Below, one piece after another: positions 15,137 through 21,795 of a stretch of 64,000 bases of DNA; the first letter of the stretch is position 1, and every line of letters begins with the position of its first letter. A program made the translations under genes and the position numbers. The notes beneath the pieces were generated by a model. That model saw only the letters and a list, made by a program, of their open reading frames with translations, was not told where the DNA came from and did no database searches. The stretch comes from Companilactobacillus jidongensis. Lineage in GTDB: Bacteria; Bacillota; Bacilli; Lactobacillales; Lactobacillaceae. Where the stretch lies: NCBI RefSeq assembly GCF_003946575.1, contig NZ_RHOP01000004.1, positions 175,731 through 239,730 on the forward strand. The letters are read 5' to 3'.

Positions 15137-16426
15137 ATGCTGGTTATGGAAACAAAGGCATACATTATAGATTTATTTATAAATTCTACATTTCTAATGT
15201 ACACATTTTTATTCTTAACACAAATTAGTGGTTACATAAATATTAGAAAAAAAATATTTTTAATACCTATAATAATACCTGTTACATTATTACAGGTATT
15301 ATTTGGCGATTGGTCAAATTTGTTTTTTATATTATCTATTTATTTTTTATTAAAATTAAAAAAGAATGATTATTTCTTAATTGATAATACTGTTATATCT
15401 ATACTAATAGTTGAGCTATCCAATATACTCGTATCAATATTGACAATAGTTACATATAGAAGTTCATCTATCGTTGGATATAAATACATGATTATATCCA
15501 GTTTGTTACATTTTGTACTAATCAATGTATTTATATACATGTACAAAAAAAGTAACCTGAATAGTTTATTAAAAAAAATAAGTCCACTTTCAAGTTTAGC
15601 GATATTGGGTTACCTGTTAATCACACTATCATTCTTTATGTCATTAGTACAAAAGTACGAAGCCTACAAAAATTTAATAACCGAAATAATTCTGTTCCTT
15701 GCACTACAAAGTAGCCTTGTTATTTTTCTATTTATTTACGATAGAAAAAGACAAAAGGAAAAATATAAACAGAATATAATAGAAGAAAAGTCTAAAAATT
15801 TAGAATTATATACTCAATCACTAGAAAAAGAACAATTAAAACTTCGTAAATTCAAACATGACTACAAGAATATGATTGTAAGTTTACGATCCTTCACTTC
15901 TAAAATTCCTGAACTAGACGAAACAATAAATAAATTTGATGATTATTCAAGTGATTACTTCAAGGGACAATTTCTTAATCAGTACAAGGATTTGGGAAAC
16001 GTTGAAAACTCATATCTCAAGAGCCTTCTTATCAGTAAATTTCACGCAATTAATTTAAATGAAACAGAATGTACGTTTGAATGTCGTGACAAAATTGATA
16101 ACCTAACTATAAATATCTTCGACTTAATTCGCTTGCTAGGTATTTCAATTGATAATGCTATCGAGTCAACTGAAAATCAATCTAATGGAAAGATTGGTAT
16201 CAATATCGTGAAAAAGAACAACCAGCTACTATTCTTAATAAATAATACTTCCCCATCAAATGGTTCTGTATATAAATTAATGAATGAAGGTTACTCGACC
16301 AAGCAAGGTCATTCTGGATTTGGATTATCAAATATTCAAGAAATAAAGAAAAAGTATCCTGATAACATTACTTCCAAATATGAAAAATCTGACGGATGGT
16401 TCAAATTAGAACTAATCATAAAATAA
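15137..16426 (+). CDS. Peptide-sensing histidine kinase (PlnB-like, HPK10), copy 1
   Basis: Membrane sensor for the pheromone. 429 residues: six to seven hydrophobic segments in the first about 205, a short coiled linker, then the phospho-acceptor block KFKHDYKNMIVSLRS (His near 239), the N box RLLGISIDNAIES and the G box HSGFGLSNI. HPK10/AgrC-type layout. Starts at MLVMETKAY after AGAGGGG, aligning with MIYVETRAY of the second copy. It lies 47 bases after the pheromone gene and is clearly more AT-rich than copy 2, which suggests an old duplication or separate acquisition. Confidence 0.9.
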   Translation: MLVMETKAYIIDLFINSTFLMYTFLFLTQISGYINIRKKIFLIPIIIPVTLLQVLFGDWSNLFFILSIYFLLKLKKNDYFLIDNTVISILIVELSNILVSILTIVTYRSSSIVGYKYMIISSLLHFVLINVFIYMYKKSNLNSLLKKISPLSSLAILGYLLITLSFFMSLVQKYEAYKNLITEIILFLALQSSLVIFLFIYDRKRQKEKYKQNIIEEKSKNLELYTQSLEKEQLKLRKFKHDYKNMIVSLRSFTSKIPELDETINKFDDYSSDYFKGQFLNQYKDLGNVENSYLKSLLISKFHAINLNETECTFECRDKIDNLTINIFDLIRLLGISIDNAIESTENQSNGKIGINIVKKNNQLLFLINNTSPSNGSVYKLMNEGYSTKQGHSGFGLSNIQEIKKKYPDNITSKYEKSDGWFKLELIIK

Positions 16427-16437
16427 AGGAGATTCAC

Positions 16438-17190
16438 ATGAGTTACCCTATTATTATTTGTGAAGATAACTTTGTGCAATTGCAAAGAATGGGTTCAATT
16501 ATCGACAACTATATTCAATTTCACAATGAATTTTTTAATGTTGTTCTTAAATCTGATAATCCCAACGAAATAACTGAATATTTAGAAAAATATTCTATTC
16601 AAAATGGTATCTACTTCTTAGATATTGATTTACACAAATCTATTAATGGCATCGATCTAGCTGAAAAAATCAGAACTATCGACGTTCTAGCCAAAATAGT
16701 CTTCGTTACAACTCACGATGAAATGGCACCACAAACATTTCAGCGAAAGGTAGAAGCCATTGGCTTCGTCGCAAAGGATCAAGATCCTGATGATTTTCGC
16801 AAAGAGATACAAGATATACTGGCCCTATCACAAAAAAGGATCGACGAAGTCAAAGTAATCAAGAACCAAGACGACATAGTTTCATTTCACTATGATAATA
16901 TGGCATACAATGTTGAAAGTTCAGAAATATTGTTTATAGAACCATCACCTATTAACTCTCACAAATTAGAACTATATACAAAGAGCGGAAAATTTGAATT
17001 CTATGGTAAATTAAAAGAATTCGAAAATAAATACTCATTCTTAGTTAGAGCCAATCGATCATGCCTAGTTAATCCAAAATCTATCAAACAGGTTGATTTC
17101 AATACTAGAGAAATGGTATTCGATGAAGGATTAAGTAGATACGTTACTCCTTTGAAAAAGAAAAAGTTGAAAGATATTATGACTAACTAG
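16438..17190 (+). CDS. LytTR response regulator (PlnC/D-like), copy 1
   Basis: Transcription regulator expected to bind the 22-bp-period boxes when phosphorylated. 250 residues from MSYPIIICEDN (AAAGGAG before it). Receiver domain with acidic pocket E9/D10 and phospho-acceptor D62 in YFLDIDL; C-terminal LytTR domain from about residue 145 (FIEPSP..SHKLELYT; SFLVRANRSCLVNP). Overlaps nothing real: the longer start reads inside the kinase gene. Last gene of the operon; a terminator follows immediately. Confidence 0.9.
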   Translation: MSYPIIICEDNFVQLQRMGSIIDNYIQFHNEFFNVVLKSDNPNEITEYLEKYSIQNGIYFLDIDLHKSINGIDLAEKIRTIDVLAKIVFVTTHDEMAPQTFQRKVEAIGFVAKDQDPDDFRKEIQDILALSQKRIDEVKVIKNQDDIVSFHYDNMAYNVESSEILFIEPSPINSHKLELYTKSGKFEFYGKLKEFENKYSFLVRANRSCLVNPKSIKQVDFNTREMVFDEGLSRYVTPLKKKKLKDIMTN

Positions 17191-17220
17191 TAATTGCTTA
17201 AATGCAGTTACTAGTTTTTT
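17186..17220 (+). terminator. Terminator of pheromone-kinase-regulator operon
   Basis: ACTAGTAA (17186-17193) pairs with TTACTAGT (17208-17215), followed by T-run. The stem overlaps the stop codon of the regulator gene. Confidence 0.85.
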
Positions 17221-17221
17221 G

Positions 17222-17250
17222 TTTAGGGTCGGAAAGTGGGTATTTCAGGT
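17222..17250 (+). promoter_or_regulatory. Pheromone-regulator box, promoter 6
   Basis: Half-sites TTTAGGG (17222-17228) and TTCAGGT (17244-17250), period 22 bp. TAAGCT at 17281-17286 is at the -10 distance, the same hexamer as in promoter 3. Drives the two double-glycine peptide genes that follow. Confidence 0.75.
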
Positions 17251-17321
17251 TATTTTCGACACTCAAATCCTCTTACAAATTAAGCTGTAATTGTAATAAA
17301 AAATTAAAGTAGCGTGTAAAT

Positions 17322-17408
17322 ATGAATGTAATACAACTTATCGAATTGGATGATTTAAGTAAAGTAAAAGGCGGAAGTTTACTACAGTGTTTAGCCGATC
17401 ACACATAA
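17322..17408 (+). CDS. Very short double-glycine peptide
   Basis: 28-codon frame encoding leader MNVIQLIELDDLSKVKGG and a predicted product of only ten residues, SLLQCLADHT. The leader fits C39 substrates well (GG at -2/-1, Val at -4, Leu at -7). It lies between a pheromone-box promoter and the bacteriocin gene 20 bases on. The weak point is the lack of a good ribosome site before the ATG. It may be a second small pheromone, a helper peptide, or a decayed bacteriocin gene. Confidence 0.55.
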   Translation: MNVIQLIELDDLSKVKGGSLLQCLADHT

Positions 17409-17427
17409 TAAGAGGAGAAATATAATT

Positions 17428-17628
17428 ATGACAAAAAAACAAATATTAAATGAAATCGCATTAAAAAACATTTCTGGTGGCAAATGCAAACCTCATCAAG
17501 CTGTACTATATTGTATAGCTGGTGGAATGACCGGAGCATTGGGTGGTTCACCTTTATCTATTGCCTGGGGTATTGGAACTGGTCTTGCGACATGTGAAAT
17601 TCAAAAAGGCGCAACAAAGGTATCATAA
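17428..17628 (+). CDS. Double-glycine bacteriocin precursor
   Basis: 66-residue precursor: leader MTKKQILNEIALKNISGG, then a 48-residue peptide with N-terminal KCKPHQAVLYC and a glycine-rich centre (IAGGMTGALGG, WGIGTGLATC). Glycine spacing such as GGMTG and GIGTG resembles GxxxG helix contacts of class IIb peptides, but no equal partner is next to it, so it may act alone or with another peptide here. Three cysteines allow one disulfide. GAGGAG ribosome site. I do not recognise a named homologue. Confidence 0.75.
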   Translation: MTKKQILNEIALKNISGGKCKPHQAVLYCIAGGMTGALGGSPLSIAWGIGTGLATCEIQKGATKVS

Positions 17629-17780
17629 TCATCGCACTATTAGCTGTAATTCTTTTATTGATTGCTCTAACATTATTTTTCTGTACATTTTATTCCGTAT
17701 ATTCACGTCTAAGAAGACAAGGTAAATCAAAAAAAGTATCCATAATAGGTACAATTGCGTATTTTATTTCAATTTTATAA
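17625..17780 (+). CDS. Possible immunity protein with ATA start (or start-lost gene)
   Basis: An open frame overlapping the bacteriocin stop (ATAA: ATA at 17625, TAA stop at 17626-17628) encodes about 51 residues: a hydrophobic segment (IIIALLAVILLLIALTLFF), a basic loop (YSRLRRQGKSKK) and a second hydrophobic tail. That is the look of a small class II immunity protein in its expected position. There is no ATG, GTG or early TTG; AAAGG lies 4 bases before the ATA. A single ATG-to-ATA change would explain it, and TGA would have remained a stop for the bacteriocin. Either a rare AUA start or a gene that has lost its start. Confidence 0.4.
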   Translation: MIIALLAVILLLIALTLFFCTFYSVYSRLRRQGKSKKVSIIGTIAYFISIL

Positions 17781-17837
17781 ATGAGTATTGTACTGTTTTT
17801 AATTCACTTTAAGTATGAGTGTTTAATTAACTAATTT

Positions 17838-17873
17838 CACCTTCTGTATATATCCAATACAGAAGGTGTTTTG
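17838..17873 (+). terminator. Terminator of the peptide operon
   Basis: Twelve-pair hairpin CACCTTCTGTAT / ATACAGAAGGTG followed by TTTTG. Ends the transcript of 17322-17780. Confidence 0.8.
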
Positions 17874-17936
17874 TTTAGGGTTAAAAACTAATAAAGGACT
17901 AGCAATCAACAAGATGATTACTAATCCCTTAATAAA

Positions 17937-18128
17937 TTACATACAACTAATTAGCTGTGTAGGATCTTTCTTCAAAATGGCTGCAGCCGTGGCTGCTGAG
18001 CATCTGACAGTCCATCCTAAATCTGGGTTCATTTTTCCTGGAGTTCTCCATGGTTCATAGTATGGGGATTTACCACCTCCGACAGTTTTTTGCAGATCCT
18101 GGTTTGATAATATCTTAATGCTAGTCAT
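17937..18128 (-). CDS. Double-glycine bacteriocin precursor
   Basis: 63-residue precursor from MTSIKILSNQDLQKTVGG, start fixed by AAAGGAGG 8 bases upstream. The mature part is about 45 residues: a polar aromatic N-terminus (GKSPYYEPWRTPG), a middle LGWTVRC, an alanine-rich helix (SAATAAAILKK) and a C-terminal cysteine (ISCM). The two cysteines could form a disulfide. It is a single peptide gene on the opposite strand from the other peptide genes, with a degenerate pheromone box upstream. No named homologue recognised; bacteriocin function is inferred from leader and locus. Confidence 0.72.
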   Translation of the reverse strand: MTSIKILSNQDLQKTVGGGKSPYYEPWRTPGKMNPDLGWTVRCSAATAAAILKKDPTQLISCM

Positions 18129-18219
18129 GATAAAGACCTCCTTTATTTTTAGAACAACCAAAGAATACTATGAATTTAGCCGGAATATTTGATATTGACC
18201 CAAAATACATATAAAAACA

Positions 18220-18248
18220 CCCTGAACGAAAAATTATATCATTAACAA
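18220..18248 (-). promoter_or_regulatory. Pheromone-regulator box, promoter 7 (weak second site)
   Basis: Good half-site CCCTGAA (18220-18226); the partner at 18242-18248 (TTAACAA) is degenerate. Would drive the peptide at 17937-18128. Confidence 0.45.
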
Positions 18249-18262
18249 AAAAAAAAATGCAT

Positions 18263-18291
18263 ATAAGGACATTAAAATACATTGTTCAGGA
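18263..18291 (+). promoter_or_regulatory. Pheromone-regulator box, promoter 8
   Basis: Half-sites ATAAGGA (18263-18269) and TTCAGGA (18285-18291), period 22 bp; TATATT/TATTAT near 18316-18324 as -10. Drives 18367-18588. Confidence 0.7.
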
Positions 18292-18366
18292 CATTTTAAA
18301 CATACAGAATCAAATATATATTATCCTTTACCTAAAGTAAGGACGTCATAAATGGAGGATAATAAT

Positions 18367-18588
18367 ATGTTCAAAATTGTAAATGGCAAATTAAAACTAC
18401 ATGAAGTTCCCAATCCAATATCTTCATTATTCTGGGTTGTATGTATCAACTATTTTTGCGATATGGCCATTAGCCTAATAGATGGCAATAATCTATTGGA
18501 TCTGAATTATCAACGTATGTTTTATATAACCTTTTTTCTTATAATTTTCATCTATTTATGGAATTTCATTATAAAAAAGTTCAAATAA
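18367..18588 (+). CDS. Small two-segment membrane protein, paralogue A
   Basis: 73 residues starting MFKIVNGKLKLHE; GGAGG 7 bases upstream fixes this start. Two hydrophobic segments (SLFWVVCINYFCDMAIS and YITFFLIIFIYLWNFII) and a basic C-terminus (KKFK). It is a paralogue of 19456-19683 (same MFK-V-GKLK start and -NLMDG/IDG-LLN-NYQ- middle). Pheromone-controlled promoter. Likely an immunity or accessory membrane protein; exact family not recognised. Its 3' end overlaps the convergent CPBP gene by 8 bases. Confidence 0.7.
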   Translation: MFKIVNGKLKLHEVPNPISSLFWVVCINYFCDMAISLIDGNNLLDLNYQRMFYITFFLIIFIYLWNFIIKKFK

Positions 18589-19243
18589 ATATAAAGAAAG
18601 TAATAAACAATTGCAAGGTAGTTAATACATTCATAAACTGATGACAAGCAATACTGCTATAAATATTTCCTGTATGTTGAAAAACATATGTCAATATCAA
18701 ACTATCAATGAAGTAGATTATAAAAGAAAAAGACCAACCGTCATGAAGATATGCAAAAATAGTTGCGGTCAGTATATAACCAATCATAATGGAAGAATTT
18801 TTACTGATGAATTGATAAATCATCCCTCTAATAACGATTTCTTCCAATATTGGTCCCATAAAAATAACTGACATCACGGCAATCAGTACTACCCACATAT
18901 TAGTCGACAGCATTCTTTCCGAAATCAATCTATTTGAAGATGCTTGTTCGGAATGAATAAGCAACCCCACATAGGATAATGACATGGAAGTAACTTCACT
19001 AACAATCGCTGCCCCTAATATTAGCCAAATATCTTTCACTTTGAAAGGGCTACTAGCTAACTCTAATTTCCATATTTTCATCAGCTTCAGAAGTAACATC
19101 AAAATAATCGAAAACACTATTATCAAGCCAATAATGTTAGTGGATTTGGATATAAGAAAAGCTTGATTTATTTGAATAACAATTGTCAAAATCAACATAA
19201 TAACAAATATAATAATATTTTTAAAAATGTTTAAGACACGCAT
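18581..19243 (-). CDS. CPBP-family membrane protein, probable bacteriocin immunity
   Basis: 220 residues with about seven hydrophobic segments. The CPBP (CAAX-protease/bacteriocin-processing) motifs are present: EEIVIRGMIYQF, then FAYLH and HQFMN. In plantaricin loci such proteins (PlnI, PlnP types) confer immunity, and protease residues matter for this. Start ATG follows GAAGAGGTGATC. Promoter with pheromone box at 19299-19327 and -10 TATAAT (19263-19268). Convergent with, and overlapped by, the small membrane protein gene at 18367. Confidence 0.85.
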   Translation of the reverse strand: MRVLNIFKNIIIFVIMLILTIVIQINQAFLISKSTNIIGLIIVFSIILMLLLKLMKIWKLELASSPFKVKDIWLILGAAIVSEVTSMSLSYVGLLIHSEQASSNRLISERMLSTNMWVVLIAVMSVIFMGPILEEIVIRGMIYQFISKNSSIMIGYILTATIFAYLHDGWSFSFIIYFIDSLILTYVFQHTGNIYSSIACHQFMNVLTTLQLFITFFIFI

Positions 19244-19250
19244 ATGATCA

Positions 19251-19285
19251 CCTCTTCCAATAATTATATCTGGAAGAGGTTTTTT
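19251..19285 (+). terminator. Plus-strand terminator overlapping a minus-strand promoter
   Basis: CCTCTTCCA (19251-19259) pairs with TGGAAGAGG (19271-19279), then six T. It is the first terminator for plus-strand transcripts from promoter 8, and its loop holds the -10 TATAAT of the CPBP gene. Confidence 0.75.
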
Positions 19286-19298
19286 ATATGGTCAAACA

Positions 19299-19327
19299 TC
19301 CTGAACTGGGTATTTTGATAACTTGAA
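19299..19327 (-). promoter_or_regulatory. Pheromone-regulator box, promoter 9 (CPBP gene)
   Basis: Half-sites TCCTGAA (19299-19305) and ACTTGAA (19321-19327), period 22 bp; -10 TATAAT at 19263-19268, 37 bases on. Confidence 0.8.
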
Positions 19328-19333
19328 TATGGT

Positions 19334-19362
19334 TTCAGGACATCAGAATATATGATTCAGGA
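19334..19362 (+). promoter_or_regulatory. Pheromone-regulator box, promoter 10
   Basis: Two perfect TTCAGGA half-sites (19334-19340 and 19356-19362), period 22 bp; CATTAT at 19390-19395 as -10. Drives 19456-19683; back-to-back with promoter 9. Confidence 0.82.
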
Positions 19363-19455
19363 TGTTTTGAACAAACATGGTTAGTTATACATTATTCTGT
19401 ATTTATCAAAGTATGATAAATAACAATTATCTCAATCATCATGAAGGAAGATTAT

Positions 19456-19683
19456 ATGTTCAAATTCGTAGATGGAAAACTCAAACCTGTTGAAAGTCAA
19501 AACGCACTTGGCAATATTTTGTTAATAATGTTGATCAATTGTATTATTGAGTTAATCACAAATCTCATGGACGGAATACCCTTATTGAACATGAACTATC
19601 AATGGCTCTTTAGAACTACCATGCTCATGATGATTGCTGTTAAAGCATGGGATTATTGTATTAAGAAGTTTAGAAAAGACTAA
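19456..19683 (+). CDS. Small two-segment membrane protein, paralogue B
   Basis: 75 residues from MFKFVDGKLKPVE (AAGGAAG before it). Two hydrophobic segments (ILLIMLINCIIELITNLM; TTMLMMIAVKAWDYCI) and basic end KKFRKD. Paralogue of 18367-18588; the two flank the CPBP gene. Pheromone-controlled, followed by a strong terminator, so it is a single-gene unit. Probable immunity or accessory factor by context. Confidence 0.7.
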   Translation: MFKFVDGKLKPVESQNALGNILLIMLINCIIELITNLMDGIPLLNMNYQWLFRTTMLMMIAVKAWDYCIKKFRKD

Positions 19684-19736
19684 AATATCCCTAACACCAT
19701 TGTTCAAGACTACAAACAAGGTGTTGGGGATATTTA
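19684..19736. terminator. Long-stem terminator
   Basis: AATATCCCTAACACC (19684-19698) pairs with GGTGTTGGGGATATT (19720-19734), then TTATTT. Ends 19456-19683. Confidence 0.8.
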
Positions 19737-19747
19737 TTTCCATGCAA

Positions 19748-19777
19748 TTACTGATAGTGCTACTTTAAAAGTATAAA
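19748..19777 (+). promoter_or_regulatory. Promoter of the CPBP-kinase-regulator operon
   Basis: TTACTG (19748-19753), 18-base spacer, TATAAA (19772-19777). No 22-bp-period box is found here, unlike the other transcription units of the locus, so expression may be constitutive. Confidence 0.5.
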
Positions 19778-19815
19778 AATTAAAATTCAATTACAAACTA
19801 TCAGGAGGACAAACT

Positions 19816-20466
19816 ATGCAAAAGGGCTTATTAAGTAAGATTGGCACCATCTTAGGTTATTTAATCCTATACCAAGTAGCCATGGTTCCACTGCTTCTGG
19901 GTCAAATTGCGCCGAATGTTTTTATTTACGCAATTTTTGCCATTTTGGGATTAGTTGCTTCCTACTATTTAGTCCGCCGACTCTGGCATTTTTTAAACGA
20001 TAACTTTGTCTTTGATATTAATCCAACTAGGCATCCAGTAATTGAATTGATCCTTTTTGTTATTGCTTTAGTCGCAATTTCATATTTAACTGACTACATA
20101 CCCGAATCCAACAATCAAAAATTGATCACGGAAGCACTAAAAGCCAATACCTTTAATACTGTTCTGACCACCGTGATTTTATCACCGATTTTTGAAGAAC
20201 TAATTTTCAGAGGTTTATTTGCCAAGTTATTCTTCCCTACTGTCAAAAGTGCTAAGTCGATATTATGTTATGTGACGATCACTTCAGTTGTCTTCGCCCT
20301 AATGCACGAACAAAGTTTCAATTTAGAACTGGTACCTTATCTTCTAATGGGTATTGTTTTATCATTGGCATACGTAAGATTCGGTGACATTCGTTACAAT
20401 ATGTTCTTACATTTTTTGAATAATTTCATTGCAGTAATTAGTGTCGTCCTTCCTCTGATATACTAG
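19816..20466 (+). CDS. CPBP-family membrane protein, probable immunity
   Basis: 216 residues, about seven hydrophobic segments, with motifs FEELIFRGLFAKL, FALMHEQSF and MFLHFLNN: the conserved Glu-Glu, Arg, His and His/Asn set of CPBP membrane proteases. Distantly related to the CPBP protein at 18581. Strong AGGAGG ribosome site. It heads an operon with kinase and regulator copy 2 (gap 18 bases), an arrangement that suggests it takes part in sensing or in protecting the cell rather than in maturation, which the C39 domain already does. Confidence 0.83.
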   Translation: MQKGLLSKIGTILGYLILYQVAMVPLLLGQIAPNVFIYAIFAILGLVASYYLVRRLWHFLNDNFVFDINPTRHPVIELILFVIALVAISYLTDYIPESNNQKLITEALKANTFNTVLTTVILSPIFEELIFRGLFAKLFFPTVKSAKSILCYVTITSVVFALMHEQSFNLELVPYLLMGIVLSLAYVRFGDIRYNMFLHFLNNFIAVISVVLPLIY

Positions 20467-20484
20467 TTAGAGAGGTGTATTAGG

Positions 20485-21783
20485 ATGATTTATGTAGAAA
20501 CAAGAGCTTACCTGCTGGGGACACTATTATCATGGATCATGGTATTTGCGATATTCTTCTCCATTTATCACGATCGAAAAAAACTAAATTTCAAAACGAT
20601 CACAGCTACCGTGGTCTTATTGATTGCGGATGCGATTGTTGACAGTCTCGCTGATGACTGGAGCTTTTTGTTATTTGTAGTCGGCATTTACTTAATATTT
20701 GAGCATCACGTCAAGCCCAATTACTTCCTATTAGATGCAGCACTGATTTCGAGCATCACTATCTATCTTGTTGATATTGTCATGTCTGCCATCGTTATGT
20801 TATTCGTGCAAACCCAGGACACACAGGGGTGGAATTTTACTTTAATTAGTTCAGCTATCGAGTGGGCTCTAGCACTTGGTGTCATCTTCCTCTATCGCAA
20901 ATACGACTTAGTTGGCTTCCTCAAGAGAACTGCAAAAACTTCAGTTGTGACATTACTTCTGACCTACTTTTTCGTAGTCCTGTCGATATTTATGAACTTC
21001 ATCAATCACTTCCAAGCTTATCGCAAATTGATCATTGGTATCCTATTATTCATAGTGATCCAGATCATCGTACTATTATTGATATTCTTGTTGGAGACCA
21101 AGCATCAGAAGAGCCTTTACCAACAACAACTATCCGAAGAACAATTTAAGAACCTCAAGATGTATACCGATCAACTGGAACGAGATCAATTGAGCGTTCG
21201 CAAATTTAAACACGATTACGAAAACTTACTTTTGAGTTTACGTACTGTGGCTGACTCCGCGAGCGATAACGCTCTGATAGAATCACTTAACAAATTCGAA
21301 AGTTATTCTGATGATTATTTTAACAATGCCTCTATGAAACTATATAAAGATTTAAATAATGTGCAAAATCCATATTTGAAGAGTCTCTTCATCAGTAAAT
21401 TAAATCAGATCAATCATAGTCATATCGACTGCCATTTTGAATGTCGTAATGTGATCAATGATATCTCGATCAATATCTTCGACTTAGTTAGACTGTTAGG
21501 TATCGCCATCGACAATGCTATTGAAGCTACTAAGAAACAAGCTAAAGGCAAAATTCAGTTGGCAATTATTTCTGAGGACGATCAAATAACTTTTGTTATC
21601 GACAACACCGTTATAACGCCTGAAAAAGTTGCATCACTCAGTCAAACCGGTTATTCAACCAAGAAAAATCATTCTGGATTAGGATTATCCAATGTGCAAG
21701 ATATCAAGAAAAAATATCCTAATTTATTAGTTCAATATAGTGAAGACGCTGATTGGTTCCATCTTCAATTAGTTCTGATTTAG
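20485..21783 (+). CDS. Peptide-sensing histidine kinase (PlnB-like, HPK10), copy 2
   Basis: 432 residues, same layout as copy 1: six to seven membrane segments, phospho-acceptor block KFKHDYENLLLSLR (His near 240), N box RLLGIAIDNAIEA, G box HSGLGLSNV. The catalytic half is close to copy 1 while the membrane sensor half is more diverged, so it may hear a different peptide. GC content is nearer the housekeeping genes than copy 1. No double-glycine peptide gene lies in its operon. Confidence 0.9.
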   Translation: MIYVETRAYLLGTLLSWIMVFAIFFSIYHDRKKLNFKTITATVVLLIADAIVDSLADDWSFLLFVVGIYLIFEHHVKPNYFLLDAALISSITIYLVDIVMSAIVMLFVQTQDTQGWNFTLISSAIEWALALGVIFLYRKYDLVGFLKRTAKTSVVTLLLTYFFVVLSIFMNFINHFQAYRKLIIGILLFIVIQIIVLLLIFLLETKHQKSLYQQQLSEEQFKNLKMYTDQLERDQLSVRKFKHDYENLLLSLRTVADSASDNALIESLNKFESYSDDYFNNASMKLYKDLNNVQNPYLKSLFISKLNQINHSHIDCHFECRNVINDISINIFDLVRLLGIAIDNAIEATKKQAKGKIQLAIISEDDQITFVIDNTVITPEKVASLSQTGYSTKKNHSGLGLSNVQDIKKKYPNLLVQYSEDADWFHLQLVLI

Positions 21784-21795
21784 AAAGGAAAAAAC

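Noticed and set aside
17543..17725. Frame overlapping the 17428 bacteriocin 3' half
   Set aside because: Lacks a ribosome site; the neighbouring frame at 17625-17780 has the better membrane-protein pattern and position.
17781..17834. 17-codon hydrophobic frame MSIVLFLIHFKYECLIN
   Set aside because: Starts directly after another stop, has no ribosome site and no leader pattern; more likely chance in AT-rich DNA.
17866..18060. Plus-strand frame across the 17937 peptide gene
   Set aside because: Antisense to a gene with a clear double-glycine leader and AAAGGAGG; composition looks like a reverse-strand shadow.
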